Positions 10,931 through 22,733 of a DNA stretch of 64,000 nt are shown in pieces. The stretch covers positions 20,871,676 through 20,935,675 of the forward strand of contig CATQJL010000316.1 in assembly GCA_958299035.1 (NCBI GenBank), read 5' to 3'. The position numbers and the translations under genes were made by a program. This DNA is from Cylicocyclus nassatus. Lineage: Eukaryota > Nematoda > Chromadorea > Rhabditida > Strongylidae. The notes under the pieces were generated by a model, which was given only the letters and a program-made list of their open reading frames with translations, ran no database searches and had not been told where the DNA came from. Within the stretch, counting starts at the first letter, position 1. Each line of letters starts with the position of its first letter.

Positions 10931-13312
10931 CATTTTTTTCTTCGCTGTATCGAATCCAATTTTATCAAGCCATATATCATTTTGAAGCTCTTGATCTCTA
11001 TTTTCACGCTGACAACGTCCCAAAACCACACTTTTTGATTTGGTCAAGAAATCCGGCAAAAACCTTGTTTTCGAAAATCTCTTGTTTTTCTTCTAGTTTA
11101 ACTCTTTTCATGCGGTTTTTCCGAGCATTCTATAGACCTTGCTTCTGTTCATAATGCAGACAACCACCCAACCCTTATTCCTTCTATTATGGATTCTTTG
11201 CGAAAAATCGTAAAAAATGCGATTTTCTTTAACTTGTTCTCTTTCAGTGCTTTCGCAACAATTTTTTTCCAGCTTGGACGATTGTTGCTTAGAACAATAA
11301 GCGCAACAATTCAGACAACGTCCCAGGAAGCAGAAACGTCAATGCAGGGGTAAAAATTTAAAGGACGCATCAAAAACTAAAGGCCTTGACGTGCATTTCG
11401 ACTTAGAAAAGAACTTTGTGTATTTATTACCGATCTCTTTCTTGTTTATCTTCTTCTTGATAACCACTACTTCCAAACATGGCTCTTTCTAAAACAATCA
11501 CAAAAAAATTAGCTTTTCCTCGTTTCGCCCCCCCCGTAGCGAATTCCTGGTCCTGGAGCGAAAACCCTGCACCTTGGAAAGCCGCCAAATGAAAGATTTT
11601 AAACCTCATTGCAGCGTTTTTATTCGGTTTTCAGCAGTTTCTTTTGCCTTTTGTACTGTTTTGGGTCTTTTCTTCTTCTCTGATTTTTTATAAACAACCT
11701 TCACCTTTATGTGAAGGCAGATGTTCAAACAACCTTCACTTTTGACGCCCTGTCTCTAGACTATAGAAGGTATGTGTACACTTTTCTATTTTTTATAGCT
11801 AGAAATAAAGACAAATTGAATGGAGTAATGGTAAACTCCTGCCCTAAATGTCTTGAGCTCCTCCCACGCACGTGATCATATAGCTCGGAAGTACGATACA
11901 GAAGTACGATTATGTACTTGTGCCCTTTGTAAGCTCCCCAAATCCCGAAAATGCTGATGTTTGATGTAAAGACGGCAAAAAATTATGAGATACCTTGAAA
12001 ATTTCCTATAAAAGTACGGCTCGTGTTGTACATTCCTAAGATACTGCTCTTGGACCAAACAATACTACAATTTTGAGATTAAGGCAATGGAAACGCACCT
12101 ACTGTTCAAACATGTATGATTCTTTTGCTTTTGAAGTTTGTGCGGAACCTCAAGTTGCAAAGTGTAGAGCTAGGTCACTGTATATTCAAAGTGCAAAATC
12201 AAACAAACACCAGCTTCTGTTCATTATTGTATAATAAGATTGAGACACAAAAATTGAAATAGTGTTCTGCCAGTAAGAAGAAAAGTTTTCGGATATAAAA
12301 ACGCTACGAAGCTGAAGACACCAGCGACGTTAGTTGCATGTCTTGCATTTTTTACCGTAACATTACTTTAGAGCCACTCTAGGTATACCACAATTGCTGT
12401 GTTCTTGATGTTCTCAAGAACTTGATTTGGCACCTTTGCTAAATCTCACAGATAAACTTCTTTGATTGGCGTGCTTTCAATTGCCAGAACAGCCTTGACT
12501 TTTGGCGTTTATGGAAAGCAATGCTTGCTATATCCGCACTAAATTTTAAACAGTCCGCAACGCGTGCTCATGTGAGACCATTTCCACGTTTACCTATCTG
12601 CCATTGTGCACACCTTCCGCGAGGGTGTAAGAGCTCCTGTGGAGGTCAAAGGGGTTTTTGGAATCGGAATATACCTGTTGTCATGAAGGATCACAGGCTT
12701 ATACGCGCCAAATCTCAAACTATGTCGCTTCTTACAGCTTCAGCTGAAGAAACACTAGACTTGAAAACTTTTGAGACAACCTGTACAATTTTTCTGTTTG
12801 GGCCGATCGGCCCAATAGCTTGCACACATATATTTTGCCCCCGGAAGAAGCTACTAGCCTCCATAAGCTACTCTTCGCGACAATTTTTTGAGTCCTTTCA
12901 TCGAATTACTGATTTGTTTACTTACAAATAGGAAGCTGGAGTTTTTGATTGATCTTGATTTGACCAAACATTTTCACATAGTCTGTAAGCAGAGGCGATG
13001 AAAATTTTTGAATCAAAGGTCGGCAAAATGCGGCTATTAAAAAAATTATTCATTATTTGTGTAATTGAGCAGGGAAGCTGTGATTGAATGACCAGGGTAG
13101 ATAAGATAGCTGACTATGATCAACACCATTTATTTGTTTCAACGACTTTTTGCGAACCTTGAGTGGAGAGCTGAAAGATGGTGAATAGAGTACGCTTAGT
13201 GCTTATGGCAGCGGGGATAGAGAACTCTCGGTTAAGATGATAAGAGTGGGAACTGTCGTGATTTACCAAGCGAAATTGGTACCCGAGCGCGAAAGTCTGC
13301 TGGTAGATTTGG
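10931..13312. other. No gene seen
   Basis: AT-rich sequence with no frame I would defend. An open frame of 136 codons at 12521-12931 has no recognisable domain and no splice context. The phrase ACAACCTTCAC recurs at about 10368, 11695 and 11732. Confidence 0.4.
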
Positions 13313-13540
13313 GTTAAGTTATCGCTGTTTTCCAGAATTCTTCGCTGGTTTGTAAAGAGACTTCTTTCGCGTATCTGTCGAACTCCACTTCGTACTTGAT
13401 TGCCTGTTGAAACATCTTGTTCTCCACATTTCACGCGATATGAGCAGCACGAGCATCCCAAAACTTCTTTTCTTCCAAATCAGTAATAGATAATGCAGCT
13501 TTGTGTGACTGTGGCTCGAATTGGACACTTTGATTATATC
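13313..13540 (-). pseudogene. Coding-like fragment with one internal stop, product unknown
   Basis: One minus-strand frame reads like a protein (ITDLEEKKFWDARAAHIA, then TGA near 13434, then NVENKMFQQAIKYEVEFDR YAKEVSLQTSEEFWKTAIT and a stop). The acidic/basic helical pattern continues across the stop, which suggests a recent nonsense mutation or a decayed copy. Further helical-looking text (MRRLEHALHKHEEKML) lies upstream in another frame near 13650-13690. An AATAAA-like signal occurs on the minus strand near 13132. I do not recognise the family. Confidence 0.3.
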
Positions 13541-14052
13541 ATTCTTGAGATTAGAAGACTTGAGAACGTTGCACATGTTGTTTGACAAACTTGAACATGT
13601 TTCTCCCTCAATCTCTAGAAGTAAACCAACCATATGGGGTGAAAAACAATAACATTTTCTCCTCATGCTTGTGCAAAGCGTGCTCGAGTCTTCTCATCTC
13701 AGAATGGATGATATTTTCTGCTGTGCGTGAGCAAACATGCGCTTCACCTTCCCTGCTTGAACACTCTTCATTCGAACACCGCCACCACCTGAAATTGTTA
13801 GTAGTCGATACAAGCACGGAATCTGATGCTTAACAAGAGGATAGAAGGTAAACACGGGGTTAATCAACGCCATGACCCTAAAAACAAGGCTAGCTTTCGC
13901 GCTCAATCCAATCTCCTTCGCTCGCATCGTGCGCGCTGCCTCATCCCCTGGGTACCCACGGCCGATGGTGGCTGGTATGCCCTATACATACAGGCCTTAT
14001 CAAATGCAGTGTCGAGTGCATCAACAACTTCACCCCGGCGCTGGACTCTGCG

Positions 14053-14152
14053 TCTCTTCCACAAACATGCTCTCTAATCACTTCCAATAAACTGAGGCTC
14101 CGCCATTCCCACGCTCGCCTGGGAGTGATCAGAGAGCATGTTGGCGGAAGAG
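14053..14152. repeat. Short inverted-repeat element (ATGCTCTC family)
   Basis: CTCTTCCACAAACATGCTCT on the left and its imperfect complement AGAGCATGTTGGCGGAAGAG on the right flank a GC-richer centre with TGAGGCTCCGCC. A related arrangement occurs at 17574-17685. Probably a MITE. Confidence 0.5.
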
Positions 14153-15125
14153 AAGACTAAGTGGAAAATTCGTTTACAACGTTTCTGAGTCTCTCAATAG
14201 TTTTATGTTAGTTTTCATCAACAGTCAAATAGATTTTTATGTGATTAGCATCGATATACAACAAATAAAATAATTCATAAGGCGAACGCGTTCAGTTCGA
14301 ACAAAGAACACAAAACAAAAACATATAGAGTTGGGGGAAGTTACGAGAAAATTTACCCCGATGAGATATCCTGAAATGCGCGAACACAATTATGAAGTCA
14401 TTATTATGCAATAAAATAGAAATAAAAAATCAAGTCGTTAGGAAATCATGGGAGCGAGAAGATAGAGAGTGGAGTATATAGGAGCAGCAGAGGTCAAACA
14501 ATAGCTCTTTTGGATCGCTTGGATTTGCGACGACTGGTATGTCCGGTGAATTGTCTGAGTCATTGAAATCACCGCATATCGCACTAAGTTGTGAGATCCT
14601 AAAAACGTGTGACTTGGTCGTTTCCTATCTGCAGGATGTCTGATGCGTTATATTCAATGTACGATAGTGTTTTCATGGTACTCTTTCAAAAGCGTCTGAT
14701 TCGTTGGATATACGAACTTCGCAGCTCGTACTGTTCTTTTCTCCCTCATATAGAAACTCATCACATCCTTGTAGTTTAGTCATACTTTGCCAGTTGCAAA
14801 GCATCGATGATTTGCATCGTTTTTTACTACTGGAGGAATTTGCAGATGTTGGCATCAGATGTGAATTGCTCATGGTTTTTAGTTACCAGTAGGATGTCGC
14901 GCGCAGCTGTGGCTTGATGATGTGATCGTACGCATATAAGTAGCTGACAGTGCACACTCAGAGTTATTCACTTGTACTACTTTTGCTCATTTGCTTTAGC
15001 ATTATTCACTCACATATTTTGCCTTCTTCCAATCATAGCATTCCTATTTGTAGTTCATCATTTAATAGTATATTTTGTTATTTGTTCTATCCGTGTTTGT
15101 TGTTGTTATTTGTTTTCTATGATAA
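14153..15125. other. No gene seen
   Basis: AT-rich stretch ending in a T-rich run (about 15000-15120) immediately upstream of the SL1-like sequence. I see no canonical snRNA promoter element that I could name. Confidence 0.4.
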
Positions 15126-15230
15126 AGTTTAATTACCCAAGTTTGAGGTGTGCTCGTGTCCAACCACTCAAGACCCGCGTGGCAGATAATCTTTGTGGTT
15201 GTGGTTCACAAGTGGTATTCGAAGCCTTAT
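15126..15230 (+). ncRNA. SL1-like spliced leader RNA locus (gene or pseudogene)
   Basis: Positions 15127-15147 match bases 2-22 of nematode SL1 exactly (GTTTAATTACCCAAGTTTGA, then G). Only the first base differs (A for G at 15126), and GT (15148) follows at once, as in a spliced-leader RNA donor. Downstream are a small stem (CCAC...GTGG), an Sm-like AATCTTTG at about 15190 and a second possible stem (CTTTGTG...CACAAG), in the order expected of an SL RNA of about 100 nt. The body after the donor does not resemble the C. elegans SL1 RNA, and no 5S rRNA gene is nearby. It may therefore be a variant gene or a dispersed pseudogene. The 21-base match itself is very unlikely to be chance. Confidence 0.55.
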
Positions 15231-15317
15231 AGTTCTGACTATATCCCAACCACTAACTAATACATTGGATTTAGTAGAAGGATGTTTTTTTTAGTCAACA
15301 ATACATCAGGATCATAA

Positions 15318-15476
15318 AGGCTGCTGCATGACGAAGGCGCAATGGCATTAGTTGAGCGGGCGCGAACGCGATGCGCGCGTATCCCCACCGTTGTAGATTC
15401 CGCACCTCATGCGCTCTGCGGCTAATAAAGCCGCGTTCGCGCCCGAAGATATTGCGTCTTCGTCATGCAGCAGCCT
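15318..15476. mobile_element. MITE with AGGCTGCTGCATGACGAAG ends, copy 1
   Basis: 159-bp element with terminal inverted repeats AGGCTGCTGCATGACGAAG / its complement, GC-rich inside. The direct repeat ATAA lies at both borders (15314-15317 and 15477-15480). A second copy in inverted orientation lies at 41562-41731, in an intron of the host gene. Confidence 0.65.
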
Positions 15477-15917
15477 ATAAATGCGATAGATGGAAAATTT
15501 CTCTGATCCCCTTAACTTTAGGGCCGGCATCTGGCTGACCCCTTTCACCTGAGGTTGAGAGATAGAATCAAGGCATAACGGCGGGATAAAACAGGTGTTA
15601 TAACGGCACTTTTGTTTGGGAAGGAAACGTCCTTTGCTTTTCTCCCTCTTCTTTTCAAACATTATTACTGCGAGAGAGCATTGAAGCAACATTTTGTTGA
15701 AAACGCAGGCTTGAGACCTCAAAGTGGCGTTGATAACGAAACATAATCATAAATTGAAATGATGTCTGATTCTTTTAATAACAAACATTCTATCAATATA
15801 TACACATTGTCGCAAAAAAGAGTTAAGCAAGAGTAGAAAATCTGGACTGGATGTTAATGGTGGATGCATGTTTACTGAAAAGAATCGTACTATATCTCCT
15901 TTCAGTAGAGAGGATAA
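15477..15917. other. No gene seen
   Basis: No coding frame with recognisable features and no strong repeat. The minus-strand frame at 15348-15722 runs into the adjacent MITE and is not supported. Confidence 0.4.
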
Positions 15918-16208
15918 TCTTATATATAAAGCTGAATGTCTGTTTGTCTGTCTGTCTGTTTGTCTGTATGTATGTATGTCTGTCTGTGTGTACGTATGTT
16001 CCGAATAAAAAATTCAAACTTGGCACACATACACTCCGGGCCCCGGCGGGTGTCATAGGCTACTTTTCGTCATCGATCGATATCGACTTTATCGATTTTT
16101 TGCAAAATTTGAGCTACGGGGCTGGGAGTTGGTAGAGGGGGTAATCGAGCATGCTGATTACAGATAAAATAATGACAGGGCCGGGCGGAGCCGGGTAAGC
16201 CATTCAGT
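15918..16208 (+). mobile_element. Helitron-like non-autonomous element
   Basis: Begins A|TCTTATATATAAAGCTGAAT, runs through a GTCTGTCTGT-rich tract, TACGTATGTTCCGAATA, a cATCGATCGATATCGA patch and ends near a GC-rich hairpin (CCGGGCGGAGCCGG, 16181-16194). TC at the 5' end and a GC hairpin close to the 3' end fit Helitrons. The exact 3' base is uncertain because no CTAG is present. Related sequence occurs at 24364-24835 (minus) and 54267-55199 (interrupted). Confidence 0.5.
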
Positions 16209-16370
16209 AACAAATAAAAGAGAAGTTAGATTACACGTTTCTCAAGCTTTGGAATAATGTATGAAACTTCGAAAAGACCTTCTTGGTTTCAAAATGAAGT
16301 ATGAGATAAATACTCAGAATTGGCTTATATTGTAAGCTAGATAAAACTGCTCATATCAGGTTTCACAGAA

Positions 16371-16632
16371 AAGCTAGGAAAAAAGACGGCTTACTTCGAT
16401 TTCTCGTGTTCTTAGCTATCGAATGGTGTACAAAGTGTTGGTAAACAAAGCTTTTCCAAGCCAAAAAAGTCTTGCTCCGGCAACCCACAGGAAGCCGGAG
16501 CGGGGTGGAGCAAGCTAATAGTAAATATCTCCACCTCTTGAAAAGCCACGAGTATTTTCACTCAACAACCTTTATACCATAACAGTGCTCACGAAACAGG
16601 GATTCGACCTAGACCGTCTTTTTTCTCTAGCT
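16371..16632. repeat. Inverted-repeat element (AGCTAGGAAAAAAGACGG family)
   Basis: AGCTAGGAAAAAAGACGG near 16371 and its imperfect complement (CCGTCTTTTTTCTCTAGCT) at 16614-16632 face each other. A related single arm occurs at about 16915-16950. Likely a decayed MITE. Confidence 0.45.
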
Positions 16633-17573
16633 CCCCTCTACTTGGAGATTCGTGGCATTTAGCTAAGAACATGTGTGTTTCTGTGATGGAAATTTCTATG
16701 CAAAGAGTGCATGAAAACGCCCAGTTGTTTAACACCCTATTACAGAGCAAGACTTCGCCGGTAAAAGTAGACCGTCACTTTTTATCTAGCTTTCTTCTTT
16801 CTTTCACAAATGGAGCGCAAAGTGATTGCACAAAACCAGCTGATGCTGAAGCTAGATATGTTTTTTTTCTAATATTATTATCTGAACTCATATTTTTCAT
16901 ATATAATTCTGATTTCACAGGAAAGCTGGAAAAAAAGACGGTTTAGGTCGATTTCGTATCGAAGCTCTCGATGTCGACTGATGAAACATAAAGCTTTTCT
17001 GAGTCAAAAAGGTCTCTGTTTGATGACCTTCCAAAGCCTATGTAAGTTGAGAAAATCTTCATATTACATCTCTGTATCACTTATTTTCCTTCTCACTCGC
17101 ACTCCCATTGAGCATTTACGCTTGCGTCAGCATTCATCTTAAGGCTCAGTTAACCCTTCACTTTTCTAGGTCGGAAATAGCCAAAACCACCTTCACCTGA
17201 GAGGGACCCTGCTCCCCCCATCGCACCTATGGTCAGGATTAGCAATAACATATAGAATGACTTTAGTGATGCGTGCTAAATATGAATGAAAAATAGAGGT
17301 ATATTGAATACAAAATTATGTTTTAAAAGGTCGCGTGGAAGATTTTCTTGCATTCGTGACATGAGCGTGTTTTGTACTAGATTTGTAATGTTAAAACCAT
17401 CATTATAGATTCCATAAGGAAAAGATAACCACCGTTTTCTGGACTAGAGGTTGTTACATTTCTAGTTCCGGGACTAGCGAAATAAATTGAATTGCCTATG
17501 CGAATTGGAGTATGGACATAAGGCGGTGTCGGGAGCAGCAGCACCTCCTCTCCCGCGCGGACGCTTTGAGTGG
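16633..17573. other. No gene seen
   Basis: AT-rich stretch with one repeat arm near 16915-16950. No splice-supported or homologous coding sequence was recognised. Confidence 0.4.
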
Positions 17574-17685
17574 ATCTTGCACCTCTTTCACGAACATGCT
17601 ATCTGATCAATTACCCACTCGAACGTGTAAAAGGCGGAGCCTCAACCGATTGGATATGACTAGAGAGCATGCTCACGGGAGAACC
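17574..17685. repeat. Second member of the ATGCTCTC inverted-repeat family
   Basis: Contains CACGAACATGCTATCTGATC on the left and CTAGAGAGCATGCTCACGGG on the right around AAAGGCGGAGCCTCA, matching the plan of 14053-14152. Confidence 0.4.
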
Positions 17686-18599
17686 TTTTCAGAAATTGCA
17701 TTTTAGAATTTACAATGGAAGCGTTTGTAGTCGAAGCGACCTCAGTCGTGTCCTATACCACTTTGTAGAATGAACGGTGATTCTAATTCCGTTTTCGTTA
17801 CCTGCCAATTGCCTCTGCAAGCCCAGTTATGAGCGTTTTTTGAGTCGGAAAATTGAATCCGCAGCTGAGACAAAATCGTCCAGAATTGCTGAAATGGTCA
17901 GGTGATAAATATTACAGCACATCATTCAATAAATAACTTCTATTCAATATCCTCACATTACTGCTCTATTTGAAAGTGGAAAAGTAACCCTAGCTTTTCC
18001 ATAGATATCGCGTTCATTTCAAAAAACACCCACAACTCAACGTCTAAAAGAGCATGGCAGATACTAAAAACACATTTGGACGCAGCGTTCAATGCCCCTA
18101 AAAATGGTATAGAACACAAGTGGAAAGGCCACTTTAACTAAGGACTCTTCCATTGTCAGTTTAAAATAGCGCTTATTCTGCCGCTATTCGTGAGACAATG
18201 TTTATTGAGTATGTTGAGATCGGAGAATGGGAGCCGTATCATTGGGGGACGAGGGCTCAATGTACTATTTTTGCTTTTGGTTCTACAAAATGCTGAGTGA
18301 ACGATTAAAGTAAAGTCAACTTGATATCTTTTTCTTCTGGAGGATTGCCTACTACGTTGGGTGAGTGTATCCTCAAGCATAGCCTTCAAAAAGAGATAAA
18401 TTAACTTTAAAACTAGGAAGAGTTCAAGAAACATTGTTTTGCAACATCGAACTCAGCATTGTTGAGACTCAACACAAAAAGATATCAAAATGCCTAATCG
18501 CAATCATATTGTTTACCCAGCTTACACAGCGATATCGTTAAAACGAGCTAAATCGCAAACATCGTTCTGCAAAAATATATCTAGATAGTATACTTTAAA
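17686..18599. other. No gene seen
   Basis: AT-rich non-coding stretch. The minus-strand frame of 92 codons at 18156-18434 has no recognisable feature. Confidence 0.35.
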
Positions 18600-18845
18600 A
18601 TAGTTGGAATTTTTTTGGATAATCGAATGCTGCTCGAATATATCCAAAATTATTAATAATCTTTGAATAGTTCCAAAAACAAGAAATGTTGATTATCGAA
18701 CATTTTCCAAAACCAAAAATGTCGAATAATCGAATATCGAATGTTTTCGAAATGAAAAATTTTGAATAATCGATTATTTGAAAACGAAAAACTCCCACCG
18801 AATATTTTGCATCGCCTTTGCCGAATATTCGAACAAAAACTTGGT
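18600..18845. repeat. Degenerate TCGAA/ATTCGA-rich tract, cluster 1
   Basis: TCGAA, ATTCGA and CGAATA recur every few to a dozen bases (for example CGAATAATCGAATATCGAAT near 18721-18740). This is far above the surrounding sequence, with no fixed period. Similar clusters lie at 19155-19400 and 20005-20395. Confidence 0.7.
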
Positions 18846-19154
18846 CGAATTGGTATAATGAAGGACTCCATGTAGTATATGTAGATAAACAATCTGCTGA
18901 TATGGCAGTCAAAAATGTGATGCAGTAATTGGACCAAATGACACACTTCGTTCCGTTCGACCCCTGTCATATCACGATAGAAACGTCTATCATAACTTGC
19001 ACACTAATCTCTTTCCTGTTTCCATTGTTAAGAAAACGAAATCAGCAAGTGAAACATGCTCCGTTACGATGAAACAACATCCATCTTTGTTTGAATCTTG
19101 CAAAAAATGCATCTCTTTGGGAGCGACGGGCGGTTCGTTGCTAGTTAGTATGCT

Positions 19155-19400
19155 TGGAAAAATTCGAAATCTTTTTCGAATATTCGAATATCGAATGATA
19201 TTCGAAAATTGAAATTGTCGAATATTACTATACTAACATCAATATTACTGTCGACTATCGAATACTATTTGAAATGGAAATCTTTCTAATCGAGTAATAA
19301 TCGAATATGGAGTATCAGTCGTTATTTGAATTTCGAATACTATTTGGTTCTCGAACATTACTCGATTTTCGAATATCATTCGACTTTCGAACACAAATTT
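19155..19400. repeat. Degenerate TCGAA/ATTCGA-rich tract, cluster 2
   Basis: Dense TTCGAA, TCGAAT and ATTCGAATA words in both orientations, bordered by a short ATT repeat near 19409-19425. The open frames in it (full of N, F, I and R) are by-products of the repeat. Confidence 0.7.
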
Positions 19401-20004
19401 AAATATTGTTATTATTATTATTATTATGCCAGTGTGACGGCCAGAGAGCAAAACATCTAAGAATAAAATGTGAAATAAGTAGTAAAAGTAAAAGCAGTAA
19501 AATTGTAATTGTAAAAATGTAGTTGTTGTTAATAGCAGTTTTCAAATTACCGTAGGAAAACCGAAGAGGAATTTGAGACACCAAGAGCCGTTCGTCCAAG
19601 AAAACTTCTAAAGGCACTCACTATGTATAGATTTTGCACTCATCCGTAACGCTTTTTTACATGCCAGGAAACAAGTGTTTTCCAACTTTTCAGAAACGTG
19701 ATTGCACATTCGAAAAGCTTGAGATCTCGTGCGTAGTAAAATCAGCATACATAAAAACTCTGTTACACATATTTTAGATCTTTTTTTTTTGAAGAAATTC
19801 TTTTGATTCTTTGCAGTTGTTCTATATGCTGGAGCTTCCTATCCTGAGAGCACAATAAGAAAAACATATGTGATTCGCTTTCTGCTGTATTTTTAAGCTA
19901 AAACCATCTCTGCAGGATTATACCCAAAAGTTGGTAAAAGACTTTCTGAGAAATATTAGCGATTAAACAGTGTGAAGATGCCCTTGGGACTTCCCGTTTA
20001 TATT
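19401..20004. other. No gene seen between TCGAA-rich clusters
   Basis: Begins with an (ATT)n microsatellite (about 19409-19425). Otherwise plain AT-rich sequence. Confidence 0.4.
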
Positions 20005-20395
20005 GTGGATATCGAATTTGCAAACATTCGATGCTTATCGAATTCTCGAATAGTCAATATTCATATATTCGGTGCCTATCGAATATCGAAAATTCGATGG
20101 GCATCGAATGATCGAATCAACGACCATCGAATATTCCATCGAATAATATCGAAAGTTGAGATTTTCGAATATTCGCCTTTCGAATATTATTCGAAACTTC
20201 AAATTTTCAACTCTTCCAAATGTCGAATTAATCGAATGATTTATTCGAATGATCGAATAATTATTCGATTCGGTCAAAAGTATACTAGTTGGCCTTTTGA
20301 AATACCAAAGTCATGTAATTATTCGGTTATATGAAACTGTTGAATAACTGCATAATTATCGAAAATAGATGCTCGAATTTCGAATATATTGGGTT
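20005..20395. repeat. Degenerate TCGAA/ATTCGA-rich tract, cluster 3
   Basis: The longest of the three clusters. ATCGAATGATCGAAT-type words recur along almost 400 bases. A frame of 120 codons on the plus strand is explained by the stop-poor repeat and is not called as a gene. Confidence 0.7.
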
Positions 20396-20591
20396 AATTC
20401 ATAATTAATGCACGTTTTTCTTATCTCTTCTTCCAAGAGCTGGTTTTGATGTGTAATCAATTTCCTCAAAAATTTTTTAGGCTATCTGTAAGAACGTTTT
20501 TTCTAGTTTCTGATGTAGCCCTTCGTTTTCGTACATCTCCGTTCATTCCAAAGTTCTGTGCCTTCAAATAAAAGGGACTAAATACCAAAAT

Positions 20592-21168
20592 TTTTGCGTC
20601 ACTGTATCTATTACAAAAAAGATTTTCTGGCCTGAAGATTGCCAACAACTTTTTTCAGAAGCCTCTACTTTGAAAGAGCATAACTCATGTTCAAATGAAG
20701 TAGGATAAAGCAGACTTCGCTCATCGTATAGCCAAGGGTCTCTTGAGCAGTAGTGCCAAGCTTGGTTTACGAAAAAAAGCTGAAAGTAAATAACGTGAAA
20801 AAGTCGAAAGTACTCATTTTTTCTGGCATCTCGTCGGCTTCAAAAATCGGTCATTTTCGAAATCATTTCATCTTTCCAGCGGAAAGATGAAATGATTTCG
20901 AAAATGACCGATTTTTGAAGCCGACGAGATGCCAGAAAAAAATGAGTACTTTCGACTTTTTCACGTTATTTACTTTCAGCTTTTTTTCGTAAACAAGCTT
21001 GGCACTACTGCTCAAGAGACCCTTGGCTATACGATGAGCGAAGTCTGCTTTATCCTACTTCATTTGAACATGAGTTATGCTCTTTCAAAGTAGAGGCTTC
21101 TGAAAAAAAGTTGTTGGCAATCTTCAGGCCAGAAAATCTTTTTTGTAATAGATACAGTGACGCAAAAG
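20592..21168. repeat. Near-perfect ~577-bp palindrome
   Basis: The left arm (20592-20877) and right arm (20881-21168) are reverse complements over about 287 bases with only a 3-base spacer. The differences I can find are single-base length changes, mostly in homopolymer runs (6 versus 7 T/A). The ends show no transposon-type terminal motif and no obvious target duplication. It is either a very recent inverted duplication or an amplification/assembly artefact. Confidence 0.9.
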
Positions 21169-21240
21169 TATCTGTTTCATAGCCACTGATTTGATGGTTA
21201 CAATAGTTTTCATTGCGCCCAGGAATGTGTAAACCATAAT

Positions 21241-21404
21241 CCCTTGGAAGTACAACTATTAATTTTGAGCTCTCAATAAGCTCTGGTTTCCGAGAAATGT
21301 TGAATTAAGCGCGAAACTCCTAAGTGAAAAAAAAGCTAAATTCGATATTTCTCGTGAACCAGAGCTTATTGAGAGCTAAAAATTCATGGTTGTACTACCA
21401 AGGG
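21241..21404. repeat. Inverted-repeat element (CCCTTGG family)
   Basis: CCCTTGGAAGTACAAC ... and the facing GTTGTACTACCAAGGG form arms of about 50 bases. Both contain CTCAATAAGCTCTGGTT. Probably a small MITE. Confidence 0.55.
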
Positions 21405-22733
21405 CTTGTGGCATACTGTCAGTGTAAGAACAGCAAAGCATCACTTTAGTGAAAACATGGAAATTTTCGGTTTCCTGATTTCTAGCCAATGAAAAAATAC
21501 AGCAACAGCACATATGAGTGTCTGATGTGGAGTGTATATGCGTGAGCGAGTAAAAGATCCTGTAGGATTTGAACAAAGATGTAAAAATATTTCAGTTTTC
21601 TGAGCATCCGATAATTTTTAGATTTTGTTTTTCAACTTGAGGTAGGTCGAAGTTGGTGCAGAAGCATAAAAACTATCCTATAGAGCTTGCTTTGCTCTAT
21701 CGAATGGTATCCTAACATCTATTTAGAATAAAAAAGTATAAATTATTACAGCGAAAACTCAAAAATGAAAAGACCTATGGGACAACCTAATATTTAAGAA
21801 TTAGAAATTCGACTGACCTCATAGTCGAATGTGTTCGAAAACGATAAATTTCGAAGAATTCGAATGCTTTATTCAACTACGCGAGTATTTACTGGATTCG
21901 GACCAAAGCTGTAGTAACACAACTTGATAAGTTCGGGAAAACATCGTTTCCGAAATTGGTCAACTAGCACAAAAGAACAGTCATGAGCTAGATAATAGAT
22001 AAAAATACCTTAGCACTGCGTTAATAAATAGCTCCGCAGCAGGAGCGGATGGAAGGAAATCTTTTTTTCAAAAATGATTCGATCTCCATCATCGTAGAAC
22101 AGCGAAGAAACCAAAGCCAAATTAAATATATCTGCAACGGGATTGTCTATTACAACAAAGAAATGAACCTTCAAAACGAAAGGATAGCTACGAAGGGATC
22201 AAAAGAATCTTGCAAGTATCCAAGTATATTAAAACTGCGCCTTCTTTGAAACATTCCCAAACTTTTCGAAATTTTCCAAACTCACTTCCAGAGCATAACG
22301 TGGTGTCGAGGAAGTTTCGCTCAACACATTCACGACAGGCCAATTCGAATGCCGCCGTTCCGGACCAGAGCCTTTTTCGCTTTGTCAAACTTACGATCCA
22401 TCCGTGGGTCGCACTGTCCAAAATGGTAGTCTTTTTGAAAAAAATTCACAATGTGTGTCCAAGAATTTTTTTCAGATGTCGAAGGCGCTGATGATTAAAA
22501 TATAATTTACTTCAGCTTCTGGCATTATATGATAAGGTTATCCCATTAAGAATTGTGTTTAAGTATTTCACGTGCTGATCACGATTATAGTGTCCAATTT
22601 GTTCGCCACTGTTCCACAGAGGGGCTACGGTAGAGTAAGGTAAATTTTCGTGAAAAAAGAAACTGATGTGAGAAGGCGTTATTAAAGCTTGAGACTATCA
22701 TTTTCGTAATCAGCATGCTATAAAACCTATATA
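21405..22733. other. No gene seen
   Basis: AT-rich stretch. Overlapping frames on both strands near 22188-22491 have no domain that I recognise. A few TCGAA words occur near 21810-21870. Confidence 0.4.

Noticed and set aside
19972..20334. 120-codon plus-strand frame
   Set aside because: It lies in the TCGAA-rich tract, which contains few stop codons in that frame.
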